Shown: positions 35,804-48,268 of the stretch, piece after piece
How the letters are laid out: each line of letters begins with the position of its first letter
How positions within the stretch are numbered: position 1 is the stretch's first letter
Assembly (NCBI GenBank): GCA_023213395.1
Contig: CM041465.1
Coordinates: 198,531,741 to 198,595,740, forward strand
Direction: 5' to 3'
Origin: Cycas panzhihuaensis
Taxonomy: Eukaryota > Cycadophyta
Length of the DNA stretch: 64,000 nt
The notes under the pieces: generated by a model
The model's input: only the letters and a program-made list of their open reading frames with translations
The model's database searches: none
Told to the model about the DNA's origin: nothing
Program-made: the position numbers and the translations under genes

Positions 35804-38800
35804 ATGTTTAATATCTTCAATTCTTAAGTCTTTATCTCCTTGGTCTTTAATATCTTCATATCTTTATATCTATTGGAATCTATAACCTATGTGGATATGT
35901 ATCAAATCTATATAATGTTGTAACTTGTATCATCATCTATAATCTATAATCTCTTAATATCATGCTTGTTTGCTATAATCATTAACTTGAATCAACTTAT
36001 AGTTATTCATTATCATCAGTTAAAATTATGAATAATTAACTCTTATTGTCATATTTATATGAAATGTTTTCCTAAACATCTTCATATCTTCACTTGTAAA
36101 GCTAATGTAAACATTATTTATCAATCAATCATCATATAAACCAAAAAATAATTATTAATATCCATATAAAACAACAACCATCAACCCAAATACATGGGTT
36201 ACCAATTGCTATAATCACTAGTTCTATAGAAAGTGTTTCTTGTATGTGGTTTACCAACAAATAATAGTAACATAAAATATCTTACCTCTTATATACGTGA
36301 TTAACAATATAAGTTGTGTGATGTATAAGAGTAGCATCATTTATCACATCTCTTTTGTATGAGTAAATATCTTATGCACTATCTTTATTGATATTGTTAC
36401 ATACCTATAACTTTCTTTTAGCAACCATTAATAAAATTCGTCAACATCAACAAATCATCAAAGTATACTAACTCCAAGAATGGGCAAACTTTTCTATAAA
36501 AGATAAGTTAGTTGTACTAAGGTAACATAAATAATGTGTATCCATATCTCTTGTTATACATAGTAAGTCAGATTTCTCACTGACAAACACTTTTCATATC
36601 AGCTTGATAACCTCAATAACTAAATTAATATGCCAAATAAATAATATATGAGACTTTTCCTTCTTCTCCTTGTCTCATAAATAGGTGGTAAACTTAATTT
36701 CTTATTAAAAGCTTATCTTTCCATCAAATAATAAAATTAGGCCTCTTATCCAATATCAAGTGGTATTATCAAATTAAATAGGTGTCATATAAATCAAGTG
36801 ATCTTGCATTTGATTAGTGATTTTTGTTTCACTAAACCACATATGTAAATTACAAGGGAGATTTGTATATCTAGCATATGTATAAGATTACCACATCAAT
36901 TTCACATCAAATATATCCCACTTTATAAATGTTTATCTACTATAAGCTTTCAAATGTCATAAATAAGCTTTTTCTGTGCTCTTTTAAAGGAAACTTCTTT
37001 TTTAATTCATCATAAGTTAACAATAATATTATTACCATTTTTAGAGCCTTTGAAAACATCGAAATATGCCTAAACTATTCTAAAAGAGATCATAATTTTT
37101 TTTTATGAGATTAAAATAATTTTGATTAACTTTACCAATTAATATATCTATTATTTAATCTCTAAAATATGCTTTGTAACCATTCATTTGGATCATCTTG
37201 AAATCCTCTTTCTAACATAATTGATAGGTTGGAAAATGAATATTCTAATGAAAAGTTATACTTGAAAATATGACAGTATATTTTAGAAAAGTATTTGATC
37301 CTTAACAAAAGAGGTTAAGCCCATTTTAGCTAGGGGTGTAGGTCATATTGATTCTCCATATGACTATCCACTAAAGGTTAAGGGGGATTTATGAAATCTA
37401 AAAGTTATTAAATATAATTTAATCCATTTTTACAATTGCAACAAAATTTCAATCTTATTTATAAAATTTCATGTCCAAAAACCTTAACATATTATTAAAT
37501 ATAATTAAATTTTAAAAATCAAATGTAAATTTTTTTATTGCGATCCAAAATTTTTTACAATAACTCTCCTTATAATCCATCAACTATATAATGATCAAAA
37601 TTTAATTCATGCATGGAAATAAAACCTTGTTCTAGGAGGAACCAAAATGTAATTGACCTCTATGTTTTCTTGTGGATTTGTAATCAATCTTAACTTATGG
37701 CAATTTATTTATAACTGTATGGATTGGCTTATGGCACTTATCTTATTACAGTGATGGTTGATAGGGTTTTTCCTTTATGCATTGTGGCATATGTAGCATA
37801 GGTTAGTGGTATGGTGATGGTAGTAGCTTCATTCATGTTCTTTTTTTTAATTTAACTATGAGTAGGGCAAGCTTCAAGGGAACATAAGATAGTGGATGGC
37901 ATATACTATGAACAAATGTAGAGTAGATCAAAACCATTAGTAAGGTTGCCTTTATTGATCGATGATGATATTCATTTATTAGCATATATTTAGGCAAAGG
38001 TTAGATTCTTATGGTATCTTCATCTAATGGTTAGGGCTTCGCATCACGATCATAGTTTTGAATGTCATAGAGATGACTTCCATTTATCATCAATACTTGA
38101 AGGAGATCAAAGGTCTTCTAGAAAGCCTTATGCCTACCCACTTGGGTACATACTCATAAGAAGATAAACAGTCCATAGTATAAATACAAATGAAAATATA
38201 TTAAGTATATTTTAATACTTGTTGAAATCCCTAAGTTCATGGCTACCCACTATGGAATATACACGCTCTTTTTCTCATCAAACCATTATATGTGTTATCA
38301 TAAATATGTATTTTCATACATATATATTGTCCAAACTACTTCAAGCCCTTATACTTATTTTATTATAGTCCAATGATCATGAATACTACTAAGTATATTT
38401 TGCTACCATTATATCATGCCCGCATAAATATCTTGTATTACAGGTCACAACCCTTAATTTTGCCTTTCAACATATTCTTATTCATCCAACATGCATAATA
38501 TATTTCAAATCTTGGTATCAACATTCTTAATAAGTTTTTATACTATCTTAGCTATAAAACTTCATCATATAATATAAAATCATGTCACCACAATATACTT
38601 TTGTGACTACTTTATTTCATAAAACCCTTAAATTCTCATCATGTATCACATGCCATATTATTTAATTATCAACATACTTGCTTAATTTGTCATTTGTTAT
38701 ATTGTACAAGCTTACTACCTATTTTATTTTCACTAGTTAGATATTAGCATTATTCTCGCAATGAATTTTAATTATAAGATACTCATAAAAGCCTCTAAAA

Positions 38801-38899
38801 TGGTTCATAAGTGACAATGAATCTTAACTTCAAGAGTAGGATACTCATAAATAATCTCACTAATAAACTAAAATATCTTCATTGATGGAATATTAAATG
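35804..38899. other. AT-rich stretch, no gene recognised
   Basis: Very AT-rich with stops in all frames. Probably the decayed interior of an LTR-X-type element. No domain could be named. Confidence 0.5.
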
Positions 38900-39270
38900 C
38901 CATCATAACTAAATATATTTGGGCTACTATTAATTATGAGATTTGGAGAAGTGTCTAGTCTCACAAAATCTCAGTCACTTTTGCACGTGGATCACCTATA
39001 TAGGTGAACATAACTAGCAACTATTTTCCTCATTTTCATCATATCTAGTGGACTCATTTTAAATTGGCATACTCATAAATACTAGTGCATCACATGCTAA
39101 ATATAATTATCTACATAAATAAATAAATTCATATACCATCAATTTTCTACTTCATCTCATGTACGTAACTTTCACTCATTTGTATATGGCCTTCATTCAT
39201 CTTTACCAACTTCATCTAGCCCTAGAATATCTATCACATATCACTAGAACAAATGTATTTTCATGTGCTC
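38900..39270. repeat. Diverged repeat R, copy 1
   Basis: Aligns at about 60-65 percent with 59170-59505, for example CCATCAATTT, TTCATC.T and CCCTAGAAT...CACAT.TCA in order. Copy 2 lies just inside the primer site of LTR-X copy 2, so R is probably LTR-X leader sequence. Copy 1 ends where the gypsy-2 RT remnant begins. Confidence 0.6.
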
Positions 39271-39329
39271 AACCTATCTTATTATGGGAAAAATCACATT
39301 TGATACTTAAGAATAATCTTTAATTAATA

Positions 39330-39990
39330 TAATAGGTATCACTTGTGCTTTAATCTAAGTAAATGTATCTTTGTTATTACTTCTAGCAAAATGTTGGGAA
39401 ATATTACTTTGTTGTGATAGTATTAGCATTGACCCTGAAACGTTAAAGGCTATCATTAACATGCCACCTCTACAAAGTTGAAAGGAAGTAAAATCATTTC
39501 TTAATAAGCTAAGTTTCCTATGTAAAGGTCCATTGTAGATTTTGTATTTAATGACAAACCTCTCACTGATCTTCTCAAGAAAGGGGCTTCTCCAAAATAG
39601 ACCGTGCCTATTTAAGAATCTTTTGATAGATTAAAGTAAGCCTTAGTTTTGGCTTCTATCCTCACTCCACCCCACTTTGTCAAGCCTTTTGTCTTATACA
39701 CATCTTTTATCAAAGACTCCCTTAAAGACATGCTTATGTAAGAGGAAGAGTTTAATAGGGAGAGAGCTATCTATATTATATGCAAAACCCTCATTACTAC
39801 TAAGCTCAATTACTTTACTTAAGAGAAAGAGTTCTTATCCTTAGTCTTCATAGATAAGAAGTTAAATCATTATTTGCTCAATAACACTACCTTTGCAATT
39901 TCCCAATTAGGCCTAATTCACTGCTTACTTACTAAGAGTAATCTTACAAGGCAAGCTAGCAAGTAGGGACTCCTATCACAAGAGTTTTAC
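39330..39990 (+). pseudogene. gypsy-2 RT C-terminus, connection and RNase H remnant
   Basis: YHLCFNLSKCIFVITSSK at the start matches the gypsy-1 RT, followed by ISIDPETLKAIINMPPLQS and KEVKSFLNKLSFL. RNase H remnants continue in changing frames to about 39990. The RT active site lies upstream of the break and is missing. Confidence 0.75.
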
Positions 39991-40239
39991 TTTTAAATTA
40001 TCAATTATAAATAAAAATGGGGATGATAGTCATCAAAATTATGGTCAAAGCACCATTACCTAATCCTACTAATTTGATAATCAATCATAGGCTTCCTAAT
40101 GAGTAGATATTTTAAATAAATATCATGCCTATAGGAGAGGAATATTATAAATAGATCAAAGATTACCTTAATGACCATACCTATTCTCCTAGTATGACCC
40201 CTAAAAAGAGGAAATAAATTAGAGAAATTACCCACTAAT

Positions 40240-41387
40240 ATTTGCTCATTAAAGATATCCTTTATGAATGCTCCTCCAATGGAGTTCTATTAAGATGTCT
40301 TTTGCCTTTTGAGGCTCATGTTGCCATGACTGAGTATCGCAATGGCATATGTAGAGGCCACTTTAATGGCTAATTTATAGATTGATATGTCCTTCAAATA
40401 GGATACTATTAGCCAACACTATTCAAGGATACTCAAACATACATTTAAAAATGTGGAAAGTGCCAAGCAGATGCCACATTAATACACCAATCTGCCTAGT
40501 CACTCAAGTCCATCATATCTTTGTGGCCCTTTTCACAATGGGAGCTTGACCTCATACATTAAATTTACCCTCCATCCTTGAGTGGACATAAATTCATTTT
40601 GATTGTTATATAATACTTTACTAAGTGGAGTAAAGTCATACCATTAGTTATCATAACTAGGAAAATAATTGCAACAGTTATCTTCTAATATATCGTCTAT
40701 AGATTCAAAGTTCTTAATGTCATCATCACAAATAATAGAACTTCCTTCTACAACTCATAGGTAGACAAATTATGCAATGAGTTCCATATCACTCATTATT
40801 TTTTAGCACCTTGCTAGCCTTAGGCCAATGGCCAAGTCGATGCCTTTAATAAAGCATTAGCTAAGATCCTAGTCAACACTATAACTAATTTTCACTCAGA
40901 TTAGCACATTCAACTTTTCTCTATATTATGGGATTATTAAACCTCCATCAAAAATGTGATCAAAATGACACCATTTTCTCTAATATATGGCTTTAGGTCC
41001 ATCCTTCCCCTCATAGTAGAAGTCCCTTCTTTATATGTTTTCTTAAAGCAATTCACTAACAAAGAATGAAAAAGGGATGAATGATTACTAAAGTTAAAGA
41101 AAATGGATAAAACATGTCTAAATGCCATTTAGAATAATCTAACCTCCAAAACTAAGGATCAAGTAGCCTATACTGGGCAGTTATAGTCTCAAAAATCCCT
41201 TATTGGTAATAAGGTACTCAATCTTGAATACCTTCATGCTATATAGGAGAAATTCACCCCTAAATAGATAGGACCTTACCTAATTATTGAAGATCTTAAG
41301 AATGGTACATTTTATATTTCTACCCTTGATGGACTTTAATTCCAAAAACCTATTAATTCATAATTCTTATGAAATTTCTATGCATAA
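40240..41387 (+). pseudogene. gypsy-2 integrase (decayed)
   Basis: The zinc-binding region (GVLLRCLLPFEAHVAM, NGICRGHF, KCGKCQADA) and core (WPFSQWELDLI, IITNNRTSFYN, GQVDAFNKAL) are clear. The first catalytic D survives, the second is now N (TNN) and the E is now D (QVDAF). The C-terminus reads MTPFSLIYGF to NFYA with its TAA at 41385-41387, matching the end of gypsy-1 integrase residue for residue (NFYA against KFYA). Confidence 0.88.
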
Positions 41388-42730
41388 AAGGGGCCTTCAT
41401 AATGAAGATAAAACTATGGCTTCTAAAGCCTCACTTTCTATTGAGCCTAAACTATGGTTGGTCAGTTTATTTCTTCTTTTCCAAGTCATCATTTCAAAAG
41501 AAGTATAAACGCCCCACCCCAACTTTTTACCACTTCATTTCCTTATTCAGCTATGTGCCTTGTCATGTGTATCTATGACTCATAGTAACCATGTGAGACT
41601 ACTGTTAGGCCATGGGGCATAGGCATTTTTTGTTGTGCATGTATATATATATATATATATATGTCTCAATTGTCTCAACCAATGTATGTCTTGTTCATGG
41701 TATTTATCATTCATTCTTCCATCCTAAGCTCCATACTTGGGAGGCAAAAGGGTCCCTAACTTTGTTTACCAATATGGTAACTAGATATAAGTCTAGATGG
41801 TCAGCTTCCCAAACTATGTAAGGCACTCAATTTATTAGTCTTTCACCAATAACCTTTATTCTTAAAGTATCTCTTTCCCTACAATCTTACAAATAACTTT
41901 CTTTGCAAACTCATAAACAGTCTTAGTTCTCTAGTTTTACTTATTCAGTCACTTAATATCCTATTTTATGATGGTTTCCACTTATGCATCTCACTTGCCC
42001 TCTTAAAGCTTACTACTCATTCTATTTTCATCCTCTAATGGTCAAAAATACTTTGATCTAAAGGTCCTTCTAGCTCTTGTGGTTTAACTTTCAAGGATTT
42101 GGTTCTTGTTTTTTCATGTCCTTAGTTTCATTACAAAAACACCCTTTCTATAGTTTAAGAAGTGATGATGTTTTTTGGGTAGGTCGATCATCTAGTGTAC
42201 CCTAAGTTCACTCATTCCTTCCCTTCATCATACCTTAATAAAAATTTCATAATAATTGTAGTCAAAATGATGACTACATATCATCTAGAAAGTAAATTTA
42301 GCATTCTTAGTTTACCATAACCCTTGCTTAAACCATCCTACGGTATAACCTAATATAATAAAAAAGTATAACCTTTGTACATATGTTTCCACCCTCTTCG
42401 CATCTAGAGCAAGTCACATAATGACTTCATCTCCACCTACAATAATATTATTTAGGTCTATTAGTGTGCATTGTTTAAGACCATTAGATCTAGTTGTTTA
42501 GGCCCATAATGGCCTCAATTATTATTGAAAACTATTCAATATCTAGTAGCTTTTACCCTTATTATATCTAAGAGGTGCTCTAATGATGAGAAAACCAAAC
42601 TATGGTCTTATCCCCTTCTCATATTATAGTTAAAACTAAGCCTCTCATATATAACAAGATCTTGATATGTTCATTCTCACATCATCCTTTATATCTATAA
42701 TTTTATGTCTAAGTTTATATCCTCTCTATC
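41388..42730. other. Spacer between gypsy-2 integrase and aRNH
   Basis: No coding similarity seen. A (TA)n run lies at 41642-41662. The PMD gene found at this position in gypsy-1 is not here. Confidence 0.55.
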
Positions 42731-43140
42731 ATGGCATTGAGCATACATACTGATGGAGATACTTGAGGCAACTAAGGGCCATCTCCTACTACATGGATTA
42801 TTCATAACCAAATGGGTAATACATTAACTTCTATAAGTGTGTTCCTACCCCAAGAAACCAATAACAAAGCTTAATATATTACTATCATTAGAGACTTAAG
42901 TGATATCTTACAATTTTATGATGGACCGATTATTTTTTTATCTAATTCCCAAGTTGTTGTCTTTTAAATAGTTAATGTTTATCATATTCATTCAGCTCAC
43001 TTACACTCTTTTCATGCTCATGCTACACTCTTTTCATGATAATGTTATGTCATTATTGTCTTACTTTTCATCTATTATAATCTAGTATATTTTATATAGT
43101 CAAAATGCTGAAGTTAAATCTCTCACATCTCATTTTCTGG
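42731..43140 (+). pseudogene. Archaeal-type RNase H remnant of gypsy-2
   Basis: Begins ATG (MALSIHTDG, against MSLLIFTDG in gypsy-1), so the start codon position is conserved. Further matches: SVFLPQETNN, DILQFYDGPIIFLSNSQVVV, VYHIHSAHLHSF and NAEVKSL near the end. Of the catalytic residues only the first D survives; E is lost with a stop beside it, and the later two D are N and K. Confidence 0.82.
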
Positions 43141-43179
43141 AATACCATCACTTATAGCCCCATCACTTTAAGTTGGGAG

Positions 43180-43320
43180 CAATACTCTATAATTTGTATA
43201 AACTAACTAAACACTCTGTAATGAATATAAAAAAACTAAACACTCCATAATGAGTATAAAATAAATAAACAATTTACAATAGATATAAACTAATTAAGCA
43301 CTCCATCATGAGTATAAACT
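43180..43320. repeat. Minisatellite, 29-bp units, about five copies
   Basis: Units begin at 43198, 43227, 43256 and 43285 (ATAAACTAACTAAACACTC type), with a partial unit before and a 7-bp start of another after. Confidence 0.88.
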
Positions 43321-44689
43321 GAAATGTAAATAATATCATTAAAATACAAAAAAATGATAAAATATTTAAAATAAAAAAATATACAAATACCTTGGTTCCT
43401 ACATACCTCTTATCTTACTTGTCACAAGGGATAACAACGAAGAGAAAGGTCAGAGACAATAATACTCTACATATATATATAAAGAGATAAATTATATAAT
43501 ATATATACAACTATAAAAACTTGCAAAATACACATGTTATAAATACAATGTCTTAGTGCTATAGCTTCCATGGGCATGTATAAATGTTCATAGTTGAGCC
43601 CCTACACCCATAGTGCAAACTCACATTCCTCCCCCTACTTAAACCTATCTCCCTAAGTTATAAATCATGACTAATATAGACATTAAGAGCTACCATGTTC
43701 TATCTTTGCACAATGCAAGTGAGTATGAGACCTCTCCCTCTTATAAGAGCTAAGTAGTACCTACTAGATACTCTAACTAGTAGGAGTAGCATGCCCTCTT
43801 ACTTAAAAATTGGTCATCCTATGAAGATGTTATCTCTCACCATTGATGGCCTTTAGTTATGCTTTAAGGCCCTTCATCTTTACATATCATACTGCTAATC
43901 ATATCTCTATATCCCTATACATGTTCCAAGCTCTAATAACTTGTATTAAATATCGAGTGCGAGGACCCAGAAGCTTGAGATGGCCATCCTACTAATTGAA
44001 ACATTCACTTAGCTCATATACAAATGATAAGGGGCTATTAAGGGTCCTCCTCACCATAAAGGTGTTAATGACCTCCTTACTTATAATATAAAGCATGCAT
44101 TAGTTAATCATCTTTTGGATATGCTTGAACCACTAAAACTAAAAGATCATTAAAAAGGAAGTATATGAATATATGATAAAGGAACTTAGTATGTATAAAG
44201 TGATCAAATATGTCTATATTTTTAGGAGGTAGTGTTGTTACACTAACTCCTATCTAAAAAACCCCTACATCTCCTACTCTCCCATCACTAGCTCTAGACC
44301 TCCCTCTTAATCCACCTCCATATCATCACCTGGTGGAGTGACCCATACCATTATTGGCATCTATCTATTGGGTAACATTTTCTCCATATCCTTTATCATC
44401 ATTACATGGTTGTGCTAAAGGAACCACCCCTTTTGGTGGTGTACCACCTATTACCTTAATTATTCTCTCTTTTACATAAATTAGTTTTCCATATACTACC
44501 TGTACTCCTCTACCCCTGGGTGGAGATGGGGGTCCATCCACCACAACCCTCTTAGCTACATCAACCTTGCCATCATACTAGGCCATCATCTTGTGATAAG
44601 AATGAGGAACCAATCGGTTCCTCATCATCTTTCTAAGGTGAGGATTTTAAGTGTTCCTCATAAACACATCTCACTTATTATATGTCTAA
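43321..44689. other. Interior of gypsy-2 between aRNH and PMD core
   Basis: Mostly non-coding. The minus strand between about 44280 and 44689 should hold the decayed linker and tail of the PMD gene, but I could not align it with confidence. Confidence 0.45.
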
Positions 44690-45310
44690 GATCTCATATG
44701 CCATCTATTTATGACTAAGTTTATAATGCTCAACTAACTTGGCTACCCACTTGGCCTCATCAAAGGAATATAATCATAGAGCTAACACATCATGATAGAA
44801 CTATAGAAGAATCCTTTGCACCCCTATTATCATATTTATGTGAATTGTTGGGCTATGTTATCTACTAAAAACCTCACCTAGTCCATCAATATGCCTACCT
44901 TATATCATCGAATAATATTCATCTAATAGGTTGTAATCGCATAAAGTTATAGATCCTTGTGATCTAAAACATAATAATATAGGTCCACGCTTTCTAAAGT
45001 ACTTGTATCCCATCTACCTCCCTCATCGCCTTTAGGAAGATCTTGTGTATCCTAAAATACCTAGCCTCTCTAGTCATATATGTGTTGCATGCTTACTAGG
45101 CCTCCTCCTCTACCACTTAGGTTAGTCAAATTTCTGAGCCCCACTAGTTCACACCTAAGATCCTCCTAATATCTCTTGAGGTGATCTTAGTATCTTTGAT
45201 CTCTCATACTATGAATACTCTCTATCTAGGGACCCATAAACTAATAAAATATTCAAGTAACTCATACTCTATGACTAGTCTTTACTACCCAAGTATCTAC
45301 CACTTGGTAG
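44690..45310 (-). pseudogene. Antisense PMD gene remnant of gypsy-2
   Basis: Minus-strand translation aligns with gypsy-1 PMD: YELLEYFISLWVPR then RVFIV.EIKDTKITSRDIRR and ILGV against RLLVDIVSHWNRR, HVFHLPQIADVMVTLGDIRR and ILGV, and later KWVAKLV against KWASMV. DIRRILGV is identical. Several stops and frameshifts. It is antisense to the element, as in gypsy-1, but lies after rather than before the aRNH. Confidence 0.8.
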
Positions 45311-47917
45311 CTACTAATGACATTAGGAAGGGCTCACTCACTCACACTTCATTCTCCTGAGAATGTATCCTCTTGATCAACTAACAAACACAAAAGATGG
45401 CTCAAAGTCAGTCTCAACATATGATAAATCTCTAAGTCAAAAAACTTTTTATTTTTAGTTAGTCCTTAACTAAAATAAAAAACATGATAAGTTGGTAAAA
45501 AATATGAAAATCTAGCTATAAACATGATAAACTACTCAAAAATGTAAAAAACCATTTAAAAATATGATAAACTAATCAAAACTATTATTTCACAATCTAT
45601 GCATTTTATGTTCCTACATTTTTATTTAGAATATTATATTTTTAATAGGAAGTTCACTTTTTTGGTAAATTCTACTATGTTTTTCATTAAAAAGTCTAAA
45701 TAAAAAAGAAAAATCTAAGTAATTTCTTATTAGATAGTAGGAATCCCTTTGTATCTTGGCCCCTCAATCCTAATAGTGCTCACTAAATGCAACTATGATT
45801 ATCCAAATCCCTGCAATGACAATCTCAAGGCTAATAATAGGCTCTCAAACTGCACCCTTACATGTGAAAATGAATCATAAGACAACCTCTTTTTCTTATA
45901 AATATAGCTCCCATCATGACAAATGGACCTCTTAGAACCTGGTTTGCTTCAATGCCTTCATCATATATTTAACCTTGTTTCCATAATCCACCATCTAATT
46001 AAGGTTCTCTTTTGTATTTTGAAGCACTCCTTTTTTATTTTTATTCCCTTATTCATGAGTTAATTATGTTAAGGTGGAACCTAAATTGAGCCCAAAGATG
46101 GATCTCATATAACCTATCCATGTTTATACTATATTAAGTCCATTTCTAGCCCATATCATGAATTTTGTATCCTTTTTTGACCCTTGAGCCTCTCCTAATT
46201 TTGGGTACCTCTAAAACACTACTAATAAGGTTAAACTATGGTAGCCATGCCTCTAAGAATAGTTTTTGAAGAGGTTGAACTATGACAATAACTCCTATAA
46301 AATCCATCTTATTAGTAAGGCAAAACTATAATGGATAATCTTATAGAAAATTAGAACTTAATACATGATTATGTTATGGGCTTGCCCAAGCCATTCCTCT
46401 TCCTTTTTGATAGGGTTTATTCACCACTTTCACATATCACAGACTCATCATCTAAGTTGGCCCTTTCCCATGACTTAGGAAATAGACCCAGGATACCCAA
46501 ATTCAACTATACTTGGCCTTAAGGGTAGAATTGTCACCATTCACCATCTTGTTCTATATCATTCATAAGAGCTTCTAGTGCTAAGAAGCCAAATGATTTA
46601 CCATGACTGAACCTTCTAGTATGGTTAAGTTATCATCTTATTTTATTTTCCTAAGTTGTTTACTAGCTAGATTTGTATTCAATTAATAGGTATATTTTAG
46701 TTAGTTTTTTAGTTATTGATTTTACTTTCAATTGACTTTTAGTAAAGAAAGCTTTAATTAGGTTTATTAAGAATTCATCAATTTGCTCTATTTATATGAA
46801 TTAAATCATTATCAATTGGATGATTATCTCTAATATATAATTGCGATATAATTATCAACCAATGATTGCTCTAACAACACATTTTCATGATCTTATTCAA
46901 TGTGGTTTGAGAAGTTACTCCAACTCTTGCATATTTGCATTTTTTATTGGAATGTTATCAAGCTTGAACTTTATTTTGTCTTATTTTTACCACTATTTGA
47001 CATTTTTTCTTCTTTCTCTAGCCTTCATATAAATTGACACTACTTAGTCAAGTCTTAGTAAATTCAATTTATTGAAATTTGTTCCAATTTTCTATGTTTT
47101 CTAGCATTTTTAGACTATCACATTTTTTGTGTTTCTAAAAATATGATAGTACAAATAAGATGTAGTAATCTCTCATATTTTATATTTTATTTGTACTCTC
47201 CTATTTTATTTATATTCTTAGATCTTTTATTGTTCCACTCATAAAATTAGTAATATAAGATAAAAATCTCTATAATTTTAGTGTAATTCTAGTCTAGATT
47301 TGTAGAGAAACACTGCCCCACTATTCTTGGTATATTTCTACTTATCTCATTTACTTCCATGCAAGATTTTTTTTTCTTTTTTTTGAGAAAAATTAGCAAA
47401 ACCATGACCAAAAGTCATGATTTTGGCCTTCTTCTTTCTCCCTCTCATTTTCTATAAACACTCATATATTTTTAGAGTAGAGGGGGTGTTGTTATATAAT
47501 GAAGAGCTACTAAAATTTTACCAACACCTCTTTCAAGTGGTTTACCTTCGATTTTGAGTAGTTTTAGAGATTCTTTCTTAGTGATTTATGAGGCCTACTT
47601 TAGGAATTGGTAGTCTATCTTTGGGGATGTACCTTCTTTATCCTCAAATTTACCTCTCCACCCATTTGTTAGGCCCTCCTCCCTTGGAACTTCACTTGTT
47701 ATTAACATACATTCTCTTCCACATTACCAACTATGGTTGAATCTCAAATTTTCAAAGCATTTTAAGCAATTTCAAAGCATGTTGAATGAAGGTATAACAT
47801 TGGTTTGAGACTCCTTTTGTCTCCATCTTATCAGGTTTGAAGTGAACTTTTTGATTTTGTGATTATTTGATTAGTTAGAAGAGATCCTTTATAAAAAGAA
47901 ATAATAATTAAAAAAAA
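45311..47917. other. AT-rich stretch, no gene recognised
   Basis: May include the 3' LTR of gypsy-2, but without a second copy in the window this cannot be shown. No protein similarity. Confidence 0.45.
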
Positions 47918-47922
47918 GGTTT

Positions 47923-48255
47923 TGAAGGACGTGCGAGGTGTAGAGCAGGATGACTAACTTGGAAAGTATATTATAGCTCACTTTGAGTTAATAATTCTAA
48001 ATGATTTGAGGGTAGTGTTAAAAAACACCAAGGAGGTATTCCCACCCCTTTTATAAGAGATTTTAGGGAATAATTTAAATTAGTATTAAAAAGCAAAAGT
48101 AATAAATATACACATACCTTAATATTAATTCGTCGGTATCTTGGGTGGCTTATGGCAACTGTTATGTGGCCTGAGGTGCCCTAGGGATCCCCAAAGGTGG
48201 CTTTGAGGGGCCCTAGGTGTATGGTATCAAACATACATTGGGTATTATCCTAATA
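47923..48255 (-). repeat. 3' LTR of copia-3
   Basis: On + it starts TGAAGGACGTG and ends CCTAATA (from TGTTAGG on minus). Aligns with 55659-56020. Confidence 0.88.
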
Positions 48256-48268
48256 TTCTCCCCCATAA
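48256..48268 (-). promoter_or_regulatory. Polypurine tract of copia-3
   Basis: The minus strand reads TTATGGGGGAGAA before the LTR. Confidence 0.78.

Larger units (their letters stand above)
39330..45310 (+). mobile_element. gypsy-2: old, 5'-truncated relative of gypsy-1
   Basis: Order on +: C-terminal RT, connection and RNase H, integrase, archaeal-type RNase H, then a PMD gene in antisense. Every part aligns with gypsy-1 at the protein level (KCIFVITSSK against KCVFAVTSGK; DIRRILGV identical in PMD). LTRs, gag, PR and most of RT were not found. Much more decayed than gypsy-1: almost every line of coding sequence has a stop. Confidence 0.85.

Noticed and set aside
46215-46320. AAACTATGGTAGCC repeats that recall the palindromes of the gypsy-1 LTR, possibly the gypsy-2 LTR
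   Set aside because: Too short and diverged, and there is no second LTR copy to compare.
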